Shown here one piece after another: positions 35,062-46,076 of a stretch of DNA of 64,000 nt (position 1 is the stretch's first letter; each line of letters begins with the position of its first letter). This DNA comes from Chlorella sorokiniana (Eukaryota; Chlorophyta; Trebouxiophyceae; Chlorellales; Chlorellaceae), in assembly GCA_025917655.1 (NCBI GenBank), contig CP084619.1, positions 3,825,001 to 3,889,000 on the forward strand, given 5' to 3'. Position numbers and translations under genes: made by a program. Under the pieces are notes generated by a model. The model was not told the origin of the DNA. It did no database searches and saw only the letters and a program-made list of their open reading frames with translations.

Positions 35062-37905
35062 ATGAGGGCCAGCTGCTTCCTGCTGCTAGCCTGCCTGCTT
35101 GCTGCTACCAGCGCAGCAGCAGGCAGGCCAAGGCAAAAGCTGCTGCAGGTTGCAGCGGGGCTGTGCCAAGCGCGCAGGCGCCGCCTCCGCTGGCGGAGCC
35201 AGCTGCAGCGGCGACTTCCTGCTGCCGGCAGCTGGCAGAGGTCGGGTTTTCAAGTGACTTGCCAGTTGTGGTGCTGAACACTGGCGGCCAGAAGCTTGAG
35301 GAAAAGGGTGTGAAAGCCTCCAGCCAAATGTGCACTTGCTCACCCAAAGGTGCGCTCGCCACATGGATCGTTCGCTGCATGCATGCAACAAGCGCTCCTG
35401 CGCTCAAGGCCCCCTGCGTGTCAATCTCCTTGACCTCTTCCCCTCTATTTCATACTCGGCGCACACTGTTGGGCTTTTACTTCAGGCCTGGACTTTCAGG
35501 ATTATGATGGCCTTGCTGAAGCGCAAGTTCGTGGCACAAGTAAGTGCATGTGCAGCCCTAAGCAGCCAGAGTGCGGCAGCAAGTCTCATGAGCAGTGCTG
35601 TGAGGGTCCTGATCCCTTGCCATGGCCTGCAGCCAGTGCCACTCTTGAGAAGAAGAGTTTTGACATCGAACTGCAGCAGCCAGGCAACAACGGCACCAAG
35701 AAGTTGAACTGGCCGATCCTGGGCATGCCGGCCGACAACGACTGGGTCCTGTGAGTGCAAGCCGAGGAGCTGTGCCGCCAGCAGATGACTCTGCCTGCGG
35801 ATTGGTCCCCAACTGGTACCAATGCAAGCAAGCTGCATCGCCTGTGTTTCACCGGCAGACATCTGCGGTTCAGACAATCTCTGCCTTGCTGACCTCCTTG
35901 TTTGCTGCCTGGCAGGTACGGCGACGGCGAGGTCGACTTCACGCTGGGGATGCGCAACTATGTGGGATACAAGTAAGGGGAAAGGGGGAGGTTACTCAAG
36001 CTGGTGTATGGGCAGCTCCTGGGCAGGGAATCATGACCGTGATTGGATGCTTCTCCTTTGCAGCCTGGGCCTTGCCTCCGGGCAGTACGCCCCGCGCACT
36101 GTGTGGGTGGAGGTGTTCTTGGTGGATGACGGTTCTGCGGCGCCGGCCATGGCCCACTACCACGGCCTCTATATTCTGCTGGAGAAGCGCAAGGTGGCGC
36201 CTGCCCGTGTGGCGGTGGCCAAGCTGGAGCCGCCCAACCTCAGCGGCGGATACCTGTTTGCATACGAAAACGACAACGTGGAAGAGGGTGACGTCACGTT
36301 TGGGCCATTGCAGGGCTGGGATCACCCGTTCATGATGAAGTGAGTGGTCACTTCAGGAGGGGCTGGGAAGCAGTGCAGGGAGGACTATATTTAATGGTGG
36401 TGCCTGCAAACAGTGCCTCAGTATGGAGTTGTCAAAAACAGCAGCAGCTGCTTTGCCTCTGCTTCAGAGACCCCAAGAATGCACCACCTGAGGCCCTGGC
36501 CTGGCTGACGAACTACCTGCAAGCCTTCCAGGATGCGCTAGAGGCCGCGGATTGGCTCAGGTACGGGCGGTGGTGGCGCATAGCTGGCGTAGGGTAGCTG
36601 GCCACCCGCAGCATGAGTGAACGGTGTTGCGTCCTGGACATGAAAAGGCAGCTTGTTCCTGCTGGCCCCCCCCACACAGCCGCACCCCTGCCTACACCAC
36701 CTACATCGACGGGCCCACCTGGACCGACTACTTCCTCCTCACCGAGCTCACCAAGAACCCAGACGGCTATCGGTGGGCGCCTCTGCACGCTGGCACTTGA
36801 GCTGCTTCTGCCTGCATAGATACTGACAAGGAAATGGACGGGCATGGGCAACTGCTGGCTGTTGTGCCATACATACATCGTGTGCTTTCATGCCCGTTGC
36901 CCCGCAGCGGCTCGACATACCTGCACAAGGACCGCGATAAGCCTGTGGCCGCGGGTCCCATCTGGGACCTGAATGAGGCGTTTGGCCTGTGCTGCGGCTA
37001 TCCCATCGAGGGCTGGGACAAGGATGGCGTCAGCGGGCCAGGTGGGCATGATGCTGCTTTGAAGCTGGTGGCACGGGGCAAGGGTGGGGAGCGTCCGCAC
37101 ACAGATGCTTACTAGTTTGTTTTGTTCCTGCTGCGCGCTCCTCACAAAACTGAAAAGGCGGACGATTGCCTGCAGGCCAGTCTGGCGGGTCGGCCATCTC
37201 CGCCGAGGGCTGGCGCTTCAACATCTGCGCCGATCCTGCACGCTGCTTGGTAGACCCCAGCGATGGTTTAAGCCGCTGGTACAGGCGAGTATGGGCATCT
37301 GAAATGCTGCGGATTGCTGTGTGCCAAGCTTACTTAAGCGCTATTGTGCAGGCAACCCGCATAGCCCACCTAACTGGTGGTCCTGACTTGCCTTGCAGGC
37401 GAATGTGGCAGGACCCACGCTTTGTCAGTGCTGCTGCCACACGCTTTGCGCAGCTACGAGCGGGGCCCTGGTCTGACACCGCTGTCAGCAAGCTCATTGA
37501 CGACGCCGCTGCACAGGCGAGTCCGCAGGTCAAAAGCAGCAGCTACAGAGAAGGATAGCGCGCCCCAGCCTTGCCGCGGCTGCTGCAGCTTATCTGCTCC
37601 GTCCCTCGTACATTCAGATCAAGGATGCTGCTTTGCGCGACTACCAGAGGTGGGGCAGCATCATCATCAAGCCCTGGTACGACAGTGGCGAAACTCAGTG
37701 GAACACTGGTGAGAGGCGCTTCGAGGGCGCCCAATGTTGAAGCAGCAGCTCACCGATGGGTGCGGTCTCACCTTGACGCCTGCCTTCCCATGCAGAGGTG
37801 GTGCTGATGAGCAATTGGCTGAACAGGCACCTGACATGGATGGACACGGCATTTGCACAGGCTCAGGGGGCCGCTAACGCAAGCAGCTTGCCTGCTGGGC
37901 GCTAG
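35062..37905 (+). CDS. Secreted CotH-type (spore-coat kinase H family) protein
   Basis: The ATG at 35062 opens a clear signal peptide, MRASCFLLLACLLAATSAAA. A frame break near 35150 (one lost base) leads to SSDLPVVVLNTGGQKL. About ten exons follow: DYDGLAEAQVRG, KKSFDIELQQPGNNGTKKLN, YGDGEVDFTLGMRNY, LGLASGQYAPRTVWVEVFL, YHGLYILLEKRKVAPARVAV, GGYLFAYEND, WTDYFLLTELTKNPDGYRGS, TYLHKDRD and GPIWDLNEAFG. The order (substrate-like N-terminal strand, GLYxLxEK, Lys-rich loop, then WDLxxAFG acidic motif) is that of CotH, an atypical kinase fold known from Bacillus spore coats, fungi and some algae. WDLN would hold the metal-binding Asp. Likely substrates are secreted or wall proteins; that is inferred. 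The stop is TAG at 37903-37905. Confidence 0.85.
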
Positions 37906-38254
37906 TGTGGTGATCTACACAGGCTAGGAAAAGTTAGCATTCTTCGACGAGATGTTGCCATGACATTTGGCCATACCTTACTGCTTTAGAATCTGAGTGC
38001 ACACAGCATGTCATGGGCACTTGTTCATAAAAGACCGCCCTCCAGCGGGGGGCCGCTGCATGCCTGCGCCCGGTTGGCGGCCAGTTGCATCAGCACGAGT
38101 TGCGCTCGTGTCCCGTGCCGACCCAGTTGCAATTCCGACTACCGGGGATCTGTGTTGCTTATTTATCCTGTCCTAGGGGCCTCGGGAGCCTACAGGTCAT
38201 CTTGCGGCGGCCGGCAACTGCCATCCCGTTGTTTGGAGCATGCTGCAGCTGTGA
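37906..38254. other. Intergenic region between CotH and NUMOD3 genes
   Basis: Both neighbours are on the plus strand. A long open frame that begins at 38008 has no domain-like sequence and crosses into the next gene's introns, so I do not call it. No repeat or TGTAA signal is seen. Confidence 0.5.
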
Positions 38255-40835
38255 ATGATGAGGGTTGGAGTACTGGTAACCGCCGCTCCCTCCCCGAGCC
38301 ACGCCGCTCTCCTAGCCCCAGCCGGCCTGGGCGCCCAGCGCCGGGCTTTCCGACCCCTTTGCCGTTCCACGCACGGGGCTCAAGGCTCGGACATAGCAGG
38401 TGGGCGCTGCGTCAAGGGCAGCCCGCGCACGTCTGCCTCGTGACTTGCGCCTCCACCTTGATCGCGACTGCGCTTCTTCTCGTGCAGGTTTTATCTCAAC
38501 TAGTAATGCAGGACGATCCAACGCAGCAGAGGGAGCGCAGCCGCAGGTGCGCTGCCGCCCGCTCAAGAGCGTAGAAACAGTGCCGTGGGCGTGGTGACGG
38601 CATCCCGCTGTGTCCTTGCCCCTTCTGTGGTTATAGTCAGCGGCAGATGCGTTTCTTGTGAACAGGCTGGTCCCTCACGTGCCTTTCCTGTGCAGACCGA
38701 TGCGACGGTGGATGCTCCGCCCAAGCGGGGACGGGGCCGCCCACCGGGCATCCCGGCCTGGAACAAGGGCATCGCCATCAGCGAGGCACACCGCAAGCGC
38801 ATCAGCCTGAAGCTGCAGCAGAAGTGGAAAGACCCGGAGTTCAAGCGCAGCGTGTCGGCGGGGCTGGCGGGCAAGTCGGCGTGGAACGCGGGGCAGGCGC
38901 ACCCGCCCGAGACGCGGGCCAAGATGGCGGAGGCCAAGCTCGGCAAGCGCCAGCCGCTGGCCACCCGCAAGCTCATCGCGGCAGCCAACACGGGGCGCTC
39001 CCTCAGCGAGGACGCGCGCCAAGGTGGGAGACCGCTTCCGCGGCCAGCCCAAGAGCCCGGAGCACCGCTCCAAGCTGGCGTCCATGGCGCGGCGCCGACA
39101 CGCCGCCGCCCGCGTCTTGCGCGCCGTGGAAGCCGTCTACTCAGCAGCCTCGGCGGCACAGCCTGCCGCAGGCTCGGCAGCAGGCCCGCCGCAGCGTGTG
39201 CCGGCCAGCGGCGGCGCCATGGCCAGCGCTGGCGGCGCGGGCAGCAGCCCTCCCGCGGGCAGCCCCGCTGGGCTGGGCAGCGGTGCGGCGCCGCCCGGCG
39301 CCGCCGCGCCAAACCTGGGTGCCGTGCGGGCCGCGGCCTACAGCATGGGCCTGACGGGGCTGTCCAGCGGGAGCGGCAAGCGCCTGAGCCGCACCCAGAT
39401 CCTCAACACCTTCAAGGCGGAGCTGCGGGAGTATCGCACCCTGCAGGCACGTCCCGCCGAAAGCTCGCCCCGCCGAAAGCTGCCGCGCCCACCCAGCCTC
39501 CCCTCTCATCCTGGCCCCTGACGCCCCTGCCTGCCCCGCAAGCTTCCCCTCCTGCTGCAAGCATCTTTATCCTTTGGCCCCTCCTTCCCCACCCTCCCCT
39601 CCCCTTCTGCAGGAGGAGCTGTCCACCTGGACGGCTGCCTTCTGCGAGAAGAACAACCGCAAGCCAAACCTGGTGGACGTGCAGCGCACCGGTGAGCTCC
39701 TGCCTGCAGCCGTGCAGCGCCGCGTGGCGCCCCGTGCACACACATTGTGCCGGCGCGCATCGGCTGCCGCCCTTGCTGTCTGCTCACGCGCCGGCGGCCC
39801 CGCCCTCACCTGCCCCCGCTGCTGCTGCAGGCATCCCCTGGCTGATTGACAAGTTCAAGCAGTACGTGGTGCTGCGGGACCGCCTCTTCTCCGACACCTC
39901 GGTGCTTCGCGGAAAGCTGCAGGAATCGATCCCAGGTGTGCCTGGGGCCTGGAAGGCCAGGCGGGCCGGCAAGATGCTGGATGGCGGTCTCATGCTTCGG
40001 GCGCCGCGGTTTTTGCGTGGAATGGGGACCCAGCAAGGGCAGTTGGGCGGGCATGGAGCACACGTCTCCTCTTCCGGCTCTTGCGCCCCTCCCTCACCCC
40101 TCTTCCTGCCCGTTACGCCCCCGCAGACCCCGAGGCGTTGCGTGGCGCCGGCGGCACGGGCTCCCCCGCCCTGGCGGCGCCCTCTGGAGCCGGCGCGCTG
40201 GGCCCCACCAATGCAAACGGCCTCAGCGCCACCGCCCGCTCCGCCATGGCCTCGCGCTTTGCTGCTGTGATGGATTACAAGATGAAGCGGGCGGCGACGG
40301 CAGAGGGTGGGCCCGCGCAGCCCACCGCCGCGGCTGCCCCTGCTGCGCCAGCCGCGGCGGCAGAGTCTGTGAATGTGGCGGTTGCTGGGGCAGCTGCCGC
40401 AGCTCCTGCGGCTGAGGCCACGGAGCAGCCGGCGGCAGCGCGCATGGTGAGCTCGCAGGCGCCGCCACGCGTGCGCATGGCCATGCAGGCGGCGCTGGAG
40501 TACCGCCAGCAGAGGGCGCAGGCCACCAAGGCCGCCGCAGAGCAGGCCGCCGCAGCGGCACGTTCCGCAGCCAGCACCAAGGAGGCCACTGCCAGCGCGG
40601 CCGCGGCTGCCGCTGCCGCGGTGGCCAGCAGCACGGCGCTTGGCGCCCGACCAGCAGCCAGGGTGCGACCGCGCTGCCATGGGCAGAGCAGACGCCAGCG
40701 GTGGCTGTTGCTGCAGTTGAGCCCGCGTCAGCAGCAGGACCCGCTGCAGACCCGGCCCAGAGCTCGGCAGGGGAGGCGCTGGCCCCTCCCGTGCTGGCCG
40801 CCGTGGAGGCGTGCGTACCGCTGCAGGCGGCGTGA
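38255..40835 (+). CDS. NUMOD3-motif protein, probably organelle-targeted
   Basis: Exons are 38255-38399, 38488-38546, 38696-39446, 39613-39691, 39831-39935 and 40127-40835. Exon 1 encodes an Ala/Arg/Ser-rich presequence (MMRVGVLVTAAPSPSHAALL). Exon 3 has RGRPPGIPAWNKGIAISEAH, KRISLKLQQKWKDPEFKRSV, SAWNAGQAHPPETRAKMAEA and PKSPEHRSKLA, tandem NUMOD3 motifs. NUMOD3 units are DNA-binding helices of homing endonucleases; plants also have nuclear genes with them and no nuclease domain, as here. Exons 4-5 (ELSTWTAAFCEKNNRKPNLV, PWLIDKFKQYVVLRDRLF) form a second conserved helical block. The C-terminus is Ala-rich and ends VEACVPLQAA. A frame change near 39015 and one near 40655 fit small base losses. 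The intron after 39446 uses a GC donor (GCACGT). A role in organelle nucleic-acid binding is inferred. Confidence 0.75.
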
Positions 40836-41731
40836 CGCGCCCTGCCGCAGCCAGAGTGGTGCCCCTGGTCCCGTGTAATCTCCCTTTCTTCCACCCTTTG
40901 TACTGCGTCTCTGGTCCTGGCCGGACACTATTCATCGCCGGCAGCGTGCCTCTGGCTTCTGACGGCCTTTGTCGCTGCTCTCCCACCTCCCTCCCCCACC
41001 ATGGCTGCCCCTGGCGGTCAGCCTGCCAAACCCTGCCATTCGTTTGCTTAACCCTCCGGATTTCTGCTGGAAGCGAGCCAGTCTTTCACAGGCGCTGATG
41101 CTTCTCCCCCTCCAGGATGGGGACCCCGCTTTTGACCCCTTCCCATGCCGCCCCTCCACCTCTCCATCAGAGAAGACATTTGGCCTGCCAATTTGATTGT
41201 TGCGGCACTAATATGATGATCCCTCCCAAATTTTGTCGCCACTGGTTCACTCCAATGACTCGCCTCCTGCAGTATGCCTGCTGTCCCCAGCCCTTTGCCT
41301 CCATGGCTGCACGGTCGCATCGCGCCAGTCCAGAGTTTTGTACCAACACGTGTAACCAGGACGTTGCAATTAGAATCGCAAAGATGAGATGATTGCACCA
41401 GCAGCGACTTCCCGTTGAAGGAGGCTTGCTAAAAATGCCAGTCAAAGCAGGATTGGAAGGCGGAGGGTAGGCAATAGGGGCAGAAGCTGGAAGAGTACAG
41501 AACGCGCCTTGGCAGAGGCGATGGTTGCATGGAAGCAAAAAACAACGGCAACTGCAAGAAGAGCAAGCAGGTAATGAAGTAGCTGAAGGCAAAGTAGGGG
41601 GACGCTGACACACAGGGCTTCTGAACAGTGGTAGCGCACGCTGTCACATGCATTAAGAGGTGTACAACCGACGGATACGTCGCCAGCCATAGTGCTGCTG
41701 CGCGGCACAGCTGCCGAGGTTGCGCCAAAGC
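40836..41731. other. Convergent 3' flanks of NUMOD3 and ISCU genes
   Basis: About 900 bases without a supported gene. It starts with a TGTAA signal for the NUMOD3 gene (listed), followed by a second TGTAA at 41351-41355. Base composition is less GC-rich than the coding blocks, as expected of UTRs. I see no minus-strand TGTAA for ISCU. Confidence 0.55.
40874..40878 (+). terminator. Putative TGTAA polyadenylation signal of the NUMOD3 gene
   Basis: TGTAA lies 39 bases past the stop codon at 40835, a typical spacing for chlorophyte genes. Confidence 0.5.
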
Positions 41732-42585
41732 TCACGCGCCAACGGCTGCCTGCTGCTGCTGCTGGCTGCCGCTGCTGCTGGTTGCCTCCTTCTTGGCCTT
41801 CCAGTCCTTGACCGCCGCCTTGATGGCGTCCTCAGCCAGCATGGAGCAGTGCAGCTTGACGGGCGGCAGGCTCAGGTGCTTGGCAATGTCGCTGTTCTTG
41901 ATGGTCAGCACCTCCTCCACAGGCTTGCCCTTCACCCTGCAAATGTGGCAAGATGCACGGCACAAGCCTAGAAAACGCTGACACGACGGCAGCCAGACAA
42001 GCGCAGGTGCTCCCGCCACCTTTCCCCCTCCATCTCACCACTCGGTGGCCACGCTGCTGCTGGCGATGGCGGACCCACAGCCAAAGGTCTTGAAGCAGCT
42101 GTCCACGATGTTGCCCTGATCGTCCACCCGGATCTGCAGCTTCATGACGTCGCCGCAGGCCGGGGCGCCGACCAGGCCCGTGCCGACGTTAGGGTCGCTC
42201 TTGTCAAAGCTGCCCACATTGCGCGGCTTCTCGTAGTGATCCACCACCTGCTTAGCAACAATGGAATGAACGCATATGAGGGGGCAGCAATGAGGGCTGT
42301 GGGCGAGGTGTTGGCGGCGGCGGCTGACGTCACCGCCCAGGCAGGTGCCCAGGGCCCGCGTCTACGCGACCGCAACCGCAAGTACATACACTCTTGAATC
42401 TCTGGAAGGCCACAGGCACCGCTTTGCGCGCCGGGGCCGCAGAAAGAAGCGAACCTACTACTCACGTTCTTGTGATAGCCCCTGCGTGCCGCTGAGGTGA
42501 TTGCTTTGGCAAAGTCTTGCACTAAGGCACCGCTGGTGCTGGTTTGAGCCAGCAGACTGCTCGCCGCCTTGGAAGCTGCCAGCAT
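41732..42585 (-). CDS. ISCU: Iron-sulfur cluster scaffold ISCU, mitochondrial
   Basis: Scaffold on which the mitochondrial NFS1-ISD11 complex builds 2Fe-2S clusters before transfer by HSC20/HSP70. Three exons (42466-42585, 42039-42247, 41732-41936) join cleanly in frame to 177 residues, with no frame breaks. Exon 1 is a mitochondrial presequence ending RRGYHKN. Exon 2 has DHYEKPRNVGSFDK, GAPACGDVMKLQI and KTFGCGSAIASSS. Exon 3 has LPPVKLHCSMLAEDAI. The three cluster-ligand Cys (PAC, FGC, LHC), the Asp after PAC, and the LPPVK motif that HSP70 recognises are all present. A short Gln/Ser tail follows. The gene diverges from the DUF455 gene across only 190 bases. Confidence 0.97.
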
Positions 42586-42775
42586 CGTGTTGAGAGTGTC
42601 CGTTCACTGTTCAAGATGGTAATATATGTTAGAATTGAGATGGAGAAGGCAAGTGTCTGGCAGAAAAGGTCGCGTGGAGGCTTCAACACGAATTAGAAAC
42701 TCCTGACAATGAACCCGATCTGTGCGGGCCTGCCGGCGCCCTGGGATGTCGATTTTGCATCCTTTACTTCTAGGG
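42586..42775. promoter_or_regulatory. Compact bidirectional promoter, ISCU and DUF455 genes
   Basis: Only 190 bases separate the two divergent ATGs. The segment is AT-richer than its flanks (for example GGTAATATATGTTAGAATTGA at 42619-42638). No element can be assigned with confidence. Confidence 0.45.
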
Positions 42776-44425
42776 ATGGATCCTCAGGCAGGCGACGACA
42801 TCGTGGGCGCAGCCCTCAAGGTGCGGTGAAGAGCTGGGGAAGGGCCATTCGCACCATGCATTTCGAATATGCAGACTTGGGGCATGGCGACACATGAACA
42901 AGAGCAAGCGCCCTGTCATTCGTACCTTTCTGCCGCCGCCACCATAACAAGGCTGTTGGACCCTCTTGTCTTGGGACAGGTGCTGTTGACTGAGGACCCC
43001 CACGTGAAAGCCGCTCGCACTGAGGCCATTGTGCAGCTGTGGGAGCAGGGCGCCATCACGCTGCCACCACGGGGCAGGACCTATGCCGTGCCAGAGCGCC
43101 CCGCTAGAGACGGCAAGGTGCGGCGAGGCCATGCGAATTCTGAGCCACACCCTTGCGCAGTACCTGTGGGCCCTGGCACACATCTCTTCCCTCAATCCAA
43201 CCGCGCAGGTGAGGCTGGTGCCTGCCAAGGAGGCGCCCGCCGCGGCAAGGGCGGCACCCTCGCGTCACGCCAGGCCATGCTGCATGCTCTGGCAAACATT
43301 GAAAACTGGGCCGTCGACCTGGCCTGGGATATCATCGCGCGGTTTGGCGCCGCGGATGCCGCTGGCGCGGGCTACCAGCTGCCGCGCGACTTCTACACCG
43401 ACTTTGTGGCGGTGAGCGGCTGGTTGGTGGGGCAGAGCTGTGGGCTGGCATTAGCCGGAGTTGCTGCTGGTGTCGTGTGTGCCGGTGCTGGCTGCGCATC
43501 TGCTGCTGCCCCTGCGGATTTCGGCTGAACACCCTGTCGCTTGGCTCCTCCTCCCAAGCCGTGCAGGTTGCCGCGGACGAGTGCCGCCACTTCCGCCTGC
43601 TGGAGCAGCGGCTGCAGGCCAGCGGGTCGCACTACGGAGCCCTGACTGCCCACGAGGGCCTGTGGGAGTCGGCGTCGGCCACCGCGGGCAACCTGGCGGC
43701 GCGGCTGGCGGTGGAGCACGCCACGCACGAGGCGCGGGGCCTGGACGTGCTGCCGCAGACGATCCACCGCTTCCGCTCCAACGGCGACGTTGCCTCCGCA
43801 GACCTGCTGCAGGCGGGCCCCCTTGATGCCGGTTGCTCTGCCTGGCCCCACACTTGCTCCCTCCGTGCTCTTTGCAAATAAACAACAATGCTCACCTGCC
43901 CAACGGCACACCGCAACCCTCCGTGCTGCTAACGTTGTTGGTTAACCGCGCCGTGCTGCCCCCAACGCCGCCCCGCAGGACGTTATTTACCCAGAGGAGA
44001 TTGGACACGTGGCGGCGGGTGTGCGCTGGCTGCGGCACCTGCATCAAGTTGCGCACGAGCACGACTGGCAGCAGCATGACCAGGGGCAGGCGCAGCAAGG
44101 GCCGCAGCAGCAGCAGCACCTGAACGAGCAGCCACCAATGGGGCAACAGGTGCCTGGGGAGCAGGCGGCGCAGCGGGTGCAGCAGGCAGAGGAGCAGCAG
44201 CAAGCAGAGGAGCAGCAGCAGGCAGGGGAGCAGCAGGAGGAGGAGCAGCGGGGCATCCCAGAGTGGGCGGTCGAGGCGCGGCAGCATGCCAGCGTGGAGA
44301 GCTGGTTCCACGCCCTGGTGCGCCGCTACTTCCGCGGCCCGCTCAAGCCGCCCTTCAACGAGGAGGCGCGTGCCAAGGCGGGCTTTGGCCCCGAATGGTA
44401 CCTGCCCCTGGCTGCAGACGACTGA
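42776..44425 (+). CDS. DUF455 ferritin-like protein with Gln-rich insert
   Basis: Exons are 42776-42820, 42980-43117, 43209-43411, 43567-43812 and 43979-44425; with one lost base near 43240 they give 359 residues. Family features are MLHALANIENWAVDLAWDII, DECRHFRLLEQRL, HEGLWESASAT, EHATHEARGLDVLPQTI, YPEEIGHVAAGVRW and a C-terminal KPPFNEEARAKAGF. The Glu-xx-Asp/His pattern (ENWAVD, DECRH, EHATHE, EEIGH) fits a di-iron four-helix bundle of the ferritin/tRNA-hydroxylase group. DUF455 has no assigned function. Between the last helix and the C-terminal motif sits an insert of about 75 residues, mostly Gln and Glu (44060-44250), absent from bacterial members. The last intron uses a GC donor (43813), and the frame requires it. 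No presequence is obvious. Confidence 0.85.
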
Positions 44426-44756
44426 GGATCCTGGTGCAGAGGGGCGGGCCTCTAGCTACAACAAATGCGCGCACCAGCGCACCACTGCGGTGCGTTGAAG
44501 GGCATGGTGACTGACGGCGCTGTGAGCGATGAACCAGGAGCGTAATGCACGCGGGGGCTAGCAAGCAAGGTAATAGAGCAGGAGGGAAGAGGGAACAAAA
44601 CAGTGAAGCGTTTCGTGTGTCAAAAGATCGGGGATGCTCAGCACAAGAGGGAGCAGTAGTTCTGTTGGGTGCGAAGCAGTCGATGTCAAGGTGAGGGCGC
44701 AACCTTGGTAGGTGGCGCAGCAGCCGAGAGCGTACTCAAGCGGTGTGTGGGGCGGG
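44426..44756. other. Convergent 3' flanks of DUF455 and Yar1-like genes
   Basis: No gene is supported. No TGTAA motif on either strand was found, so the polyadenylation signals must be variant. Confidence 0.5.
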
Positions 44757-45731
44757 CTACTCGCGCTGCTCCTCCTGCTGCTGCTGCTGCTGCTGCGGCT
44801 CCACCGCCCCGCTGCCCTCCAGCTCCATGTCACCCTCGCCCGCCTCCTCGGCGTCGTCGGGCACGTCGTCGGCCTCGTCCACCTCCCTCGAGGGGGCTGA
44901 GAAGGAGTTGATGATGTCGACCAGCTGCTGGTGGCCGCGCGACAGGGCCTCATCCACGGGGTGTGCTCCATCCTGAAATGGAGCCGGAGCCAGGCAGCAG
45001 CACATGCAGATGTGGGGTGACCAAGGGCGCAGCCGGCGCGAGGAGGAACTCGCCGGGACCGCCTGCAAGCCTGACCAGTGCACCGACGCAGCAGTTCAGC
45101 ACCAGTGCGGGGCAGCAGAGGTGCACAGGTCTGCGCTGTGGGCTCACTTGTTGAGGGCGCTGGGGCTGGCGCCCGCCTCCAGCAGCAGCCGCACCACGCC
45201 CTCGTGCCCCATCAGGCAGGCCCAGTGCAGCGCCGTGTTGCCCGACTCGTTGGCTTGCGCAACGTTCTGCGGGCAGTGATCAGTTGCAAGGAAGGCGGGT
45301 GGGCAAAGCATGAGGGCACGCTGGGTTGGCGGCCGCCGCAGCAAGCCCATGCCTCTCTCGCCTCTCACCGCGCCGGCATCTATCAAGATCTTCAAAATAT
45401 CTTCATGACCATTTGCCGCTGCCATGTGCAAAGCTGCAGCACAAGCACTCAAAACACAGGCTCAGACGCAACGTAGCTTGATGGTCAGCGGCTCGCACTG
45501 GCGGCACACCTGTCCCCACTCGCCATGGCAGCTGCATGTTTGTTGCAGCGGAACTCAACCTCCTCCCAGCGGTTCCAACAAAGTCAGGAAGCTTCCTAAC
45601 GCACCTGTCTTGCCCCACTCGTCCTGTGCATTCACGTCGACCTTGCCCTCAAGCGCCTTCTGCACCTCTTCCACCTCTCCATATCGCGAGCCGTCTATTA
45701 GGAGTTCGACCAATTCTTCTGTGCTCGCCAT
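44757..45731 (-). CDS. Yar1-like ankyrin-repeat protein
   Basis: About 180 residues in four exons (top edges 45731, 45433, 45266 and about 44973). It reads MASTEELVELLIDGSRYGEV, VDVNAQDEWGKT, ALHMAAANGHEDILKILIDA, NVAQANESGNTALHWACLMG, then VVRLLLEAGASPSALNK, HPVDEALSRGHQQLVDI, and an acidic tail EADDVPDDAEEAGEGDMELE ending in a Gln/Glu run. The pair ALHMAAANGH and NTALHWA with a short acidic tail closely follows yeast Yar1, the chaperone that shields ribosomal protein uS3 (Rps3) on its way to the pre-40S subunit. Assignment to that role is by similarity only. The last splice junction needs one extra base, in line with the base losses elsewhere. Confidence 0.8.
44775..44797 (-). repeat. CTG repeat, polyglutamine on the minus strand
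   Basis: In-frame CAG codons on the minus strand near the C-terminus of the Yar1-like protein. Confidence 0.8.
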
Positions 45732-46076
45732 GCTCACAAAGGCCAAGGACCCGAGCTGAAACGCTGGCTTAGCAACGGGCTGCTGACAAGAGGGCCAAAT
45801 GATCTAGACCTGCAATGCGCTCTACCGGATATTGGTGTGTTCAACATCCTTGCAAAAAGCGGCCAGGCAGACCCATGCTGTGCCGCTGTGGCAGCAGTGT
45901 GGCGGCGCGGCCTCATTGCCCAGCGCATCACTCCTTTTTCCAGTAGCAGGGGAGTTGTACAGCAGTATAAGCAAGGCTGCGTTCAATATGCAACAACCAC
46001 TGTTGTCCTTGCATGCAAGTCATTCTTGCAAGGGATCCAGGTGTTGCAAAGCCGCCAGCGCCGCCAAGCTAGCATG
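45732..46076. other. Intergenic: Yar1-like upstream region and ABCF4 3' flank
   Basis: Both neighbours are on the minus strand. The DNA is mixed in composition, with no conserved ORF, repeat or clear polyadenylation motif. Confidence 0.5.

Noticed and set aside
38008-38574. Plus-strand ORF before the NUMOD3 gene
   Set aside because: It runs through the first intron of that gene, and its composition resembles random GC-rich DNA.
38585-40270. Single uninterrupted ORF of 561 codons as the NUMOD3 protein
   Set aside because: It reads through introns and misses the exon from 39024 in its proper frame. The spliced model keeps all NUMOD3 units and the presequence.
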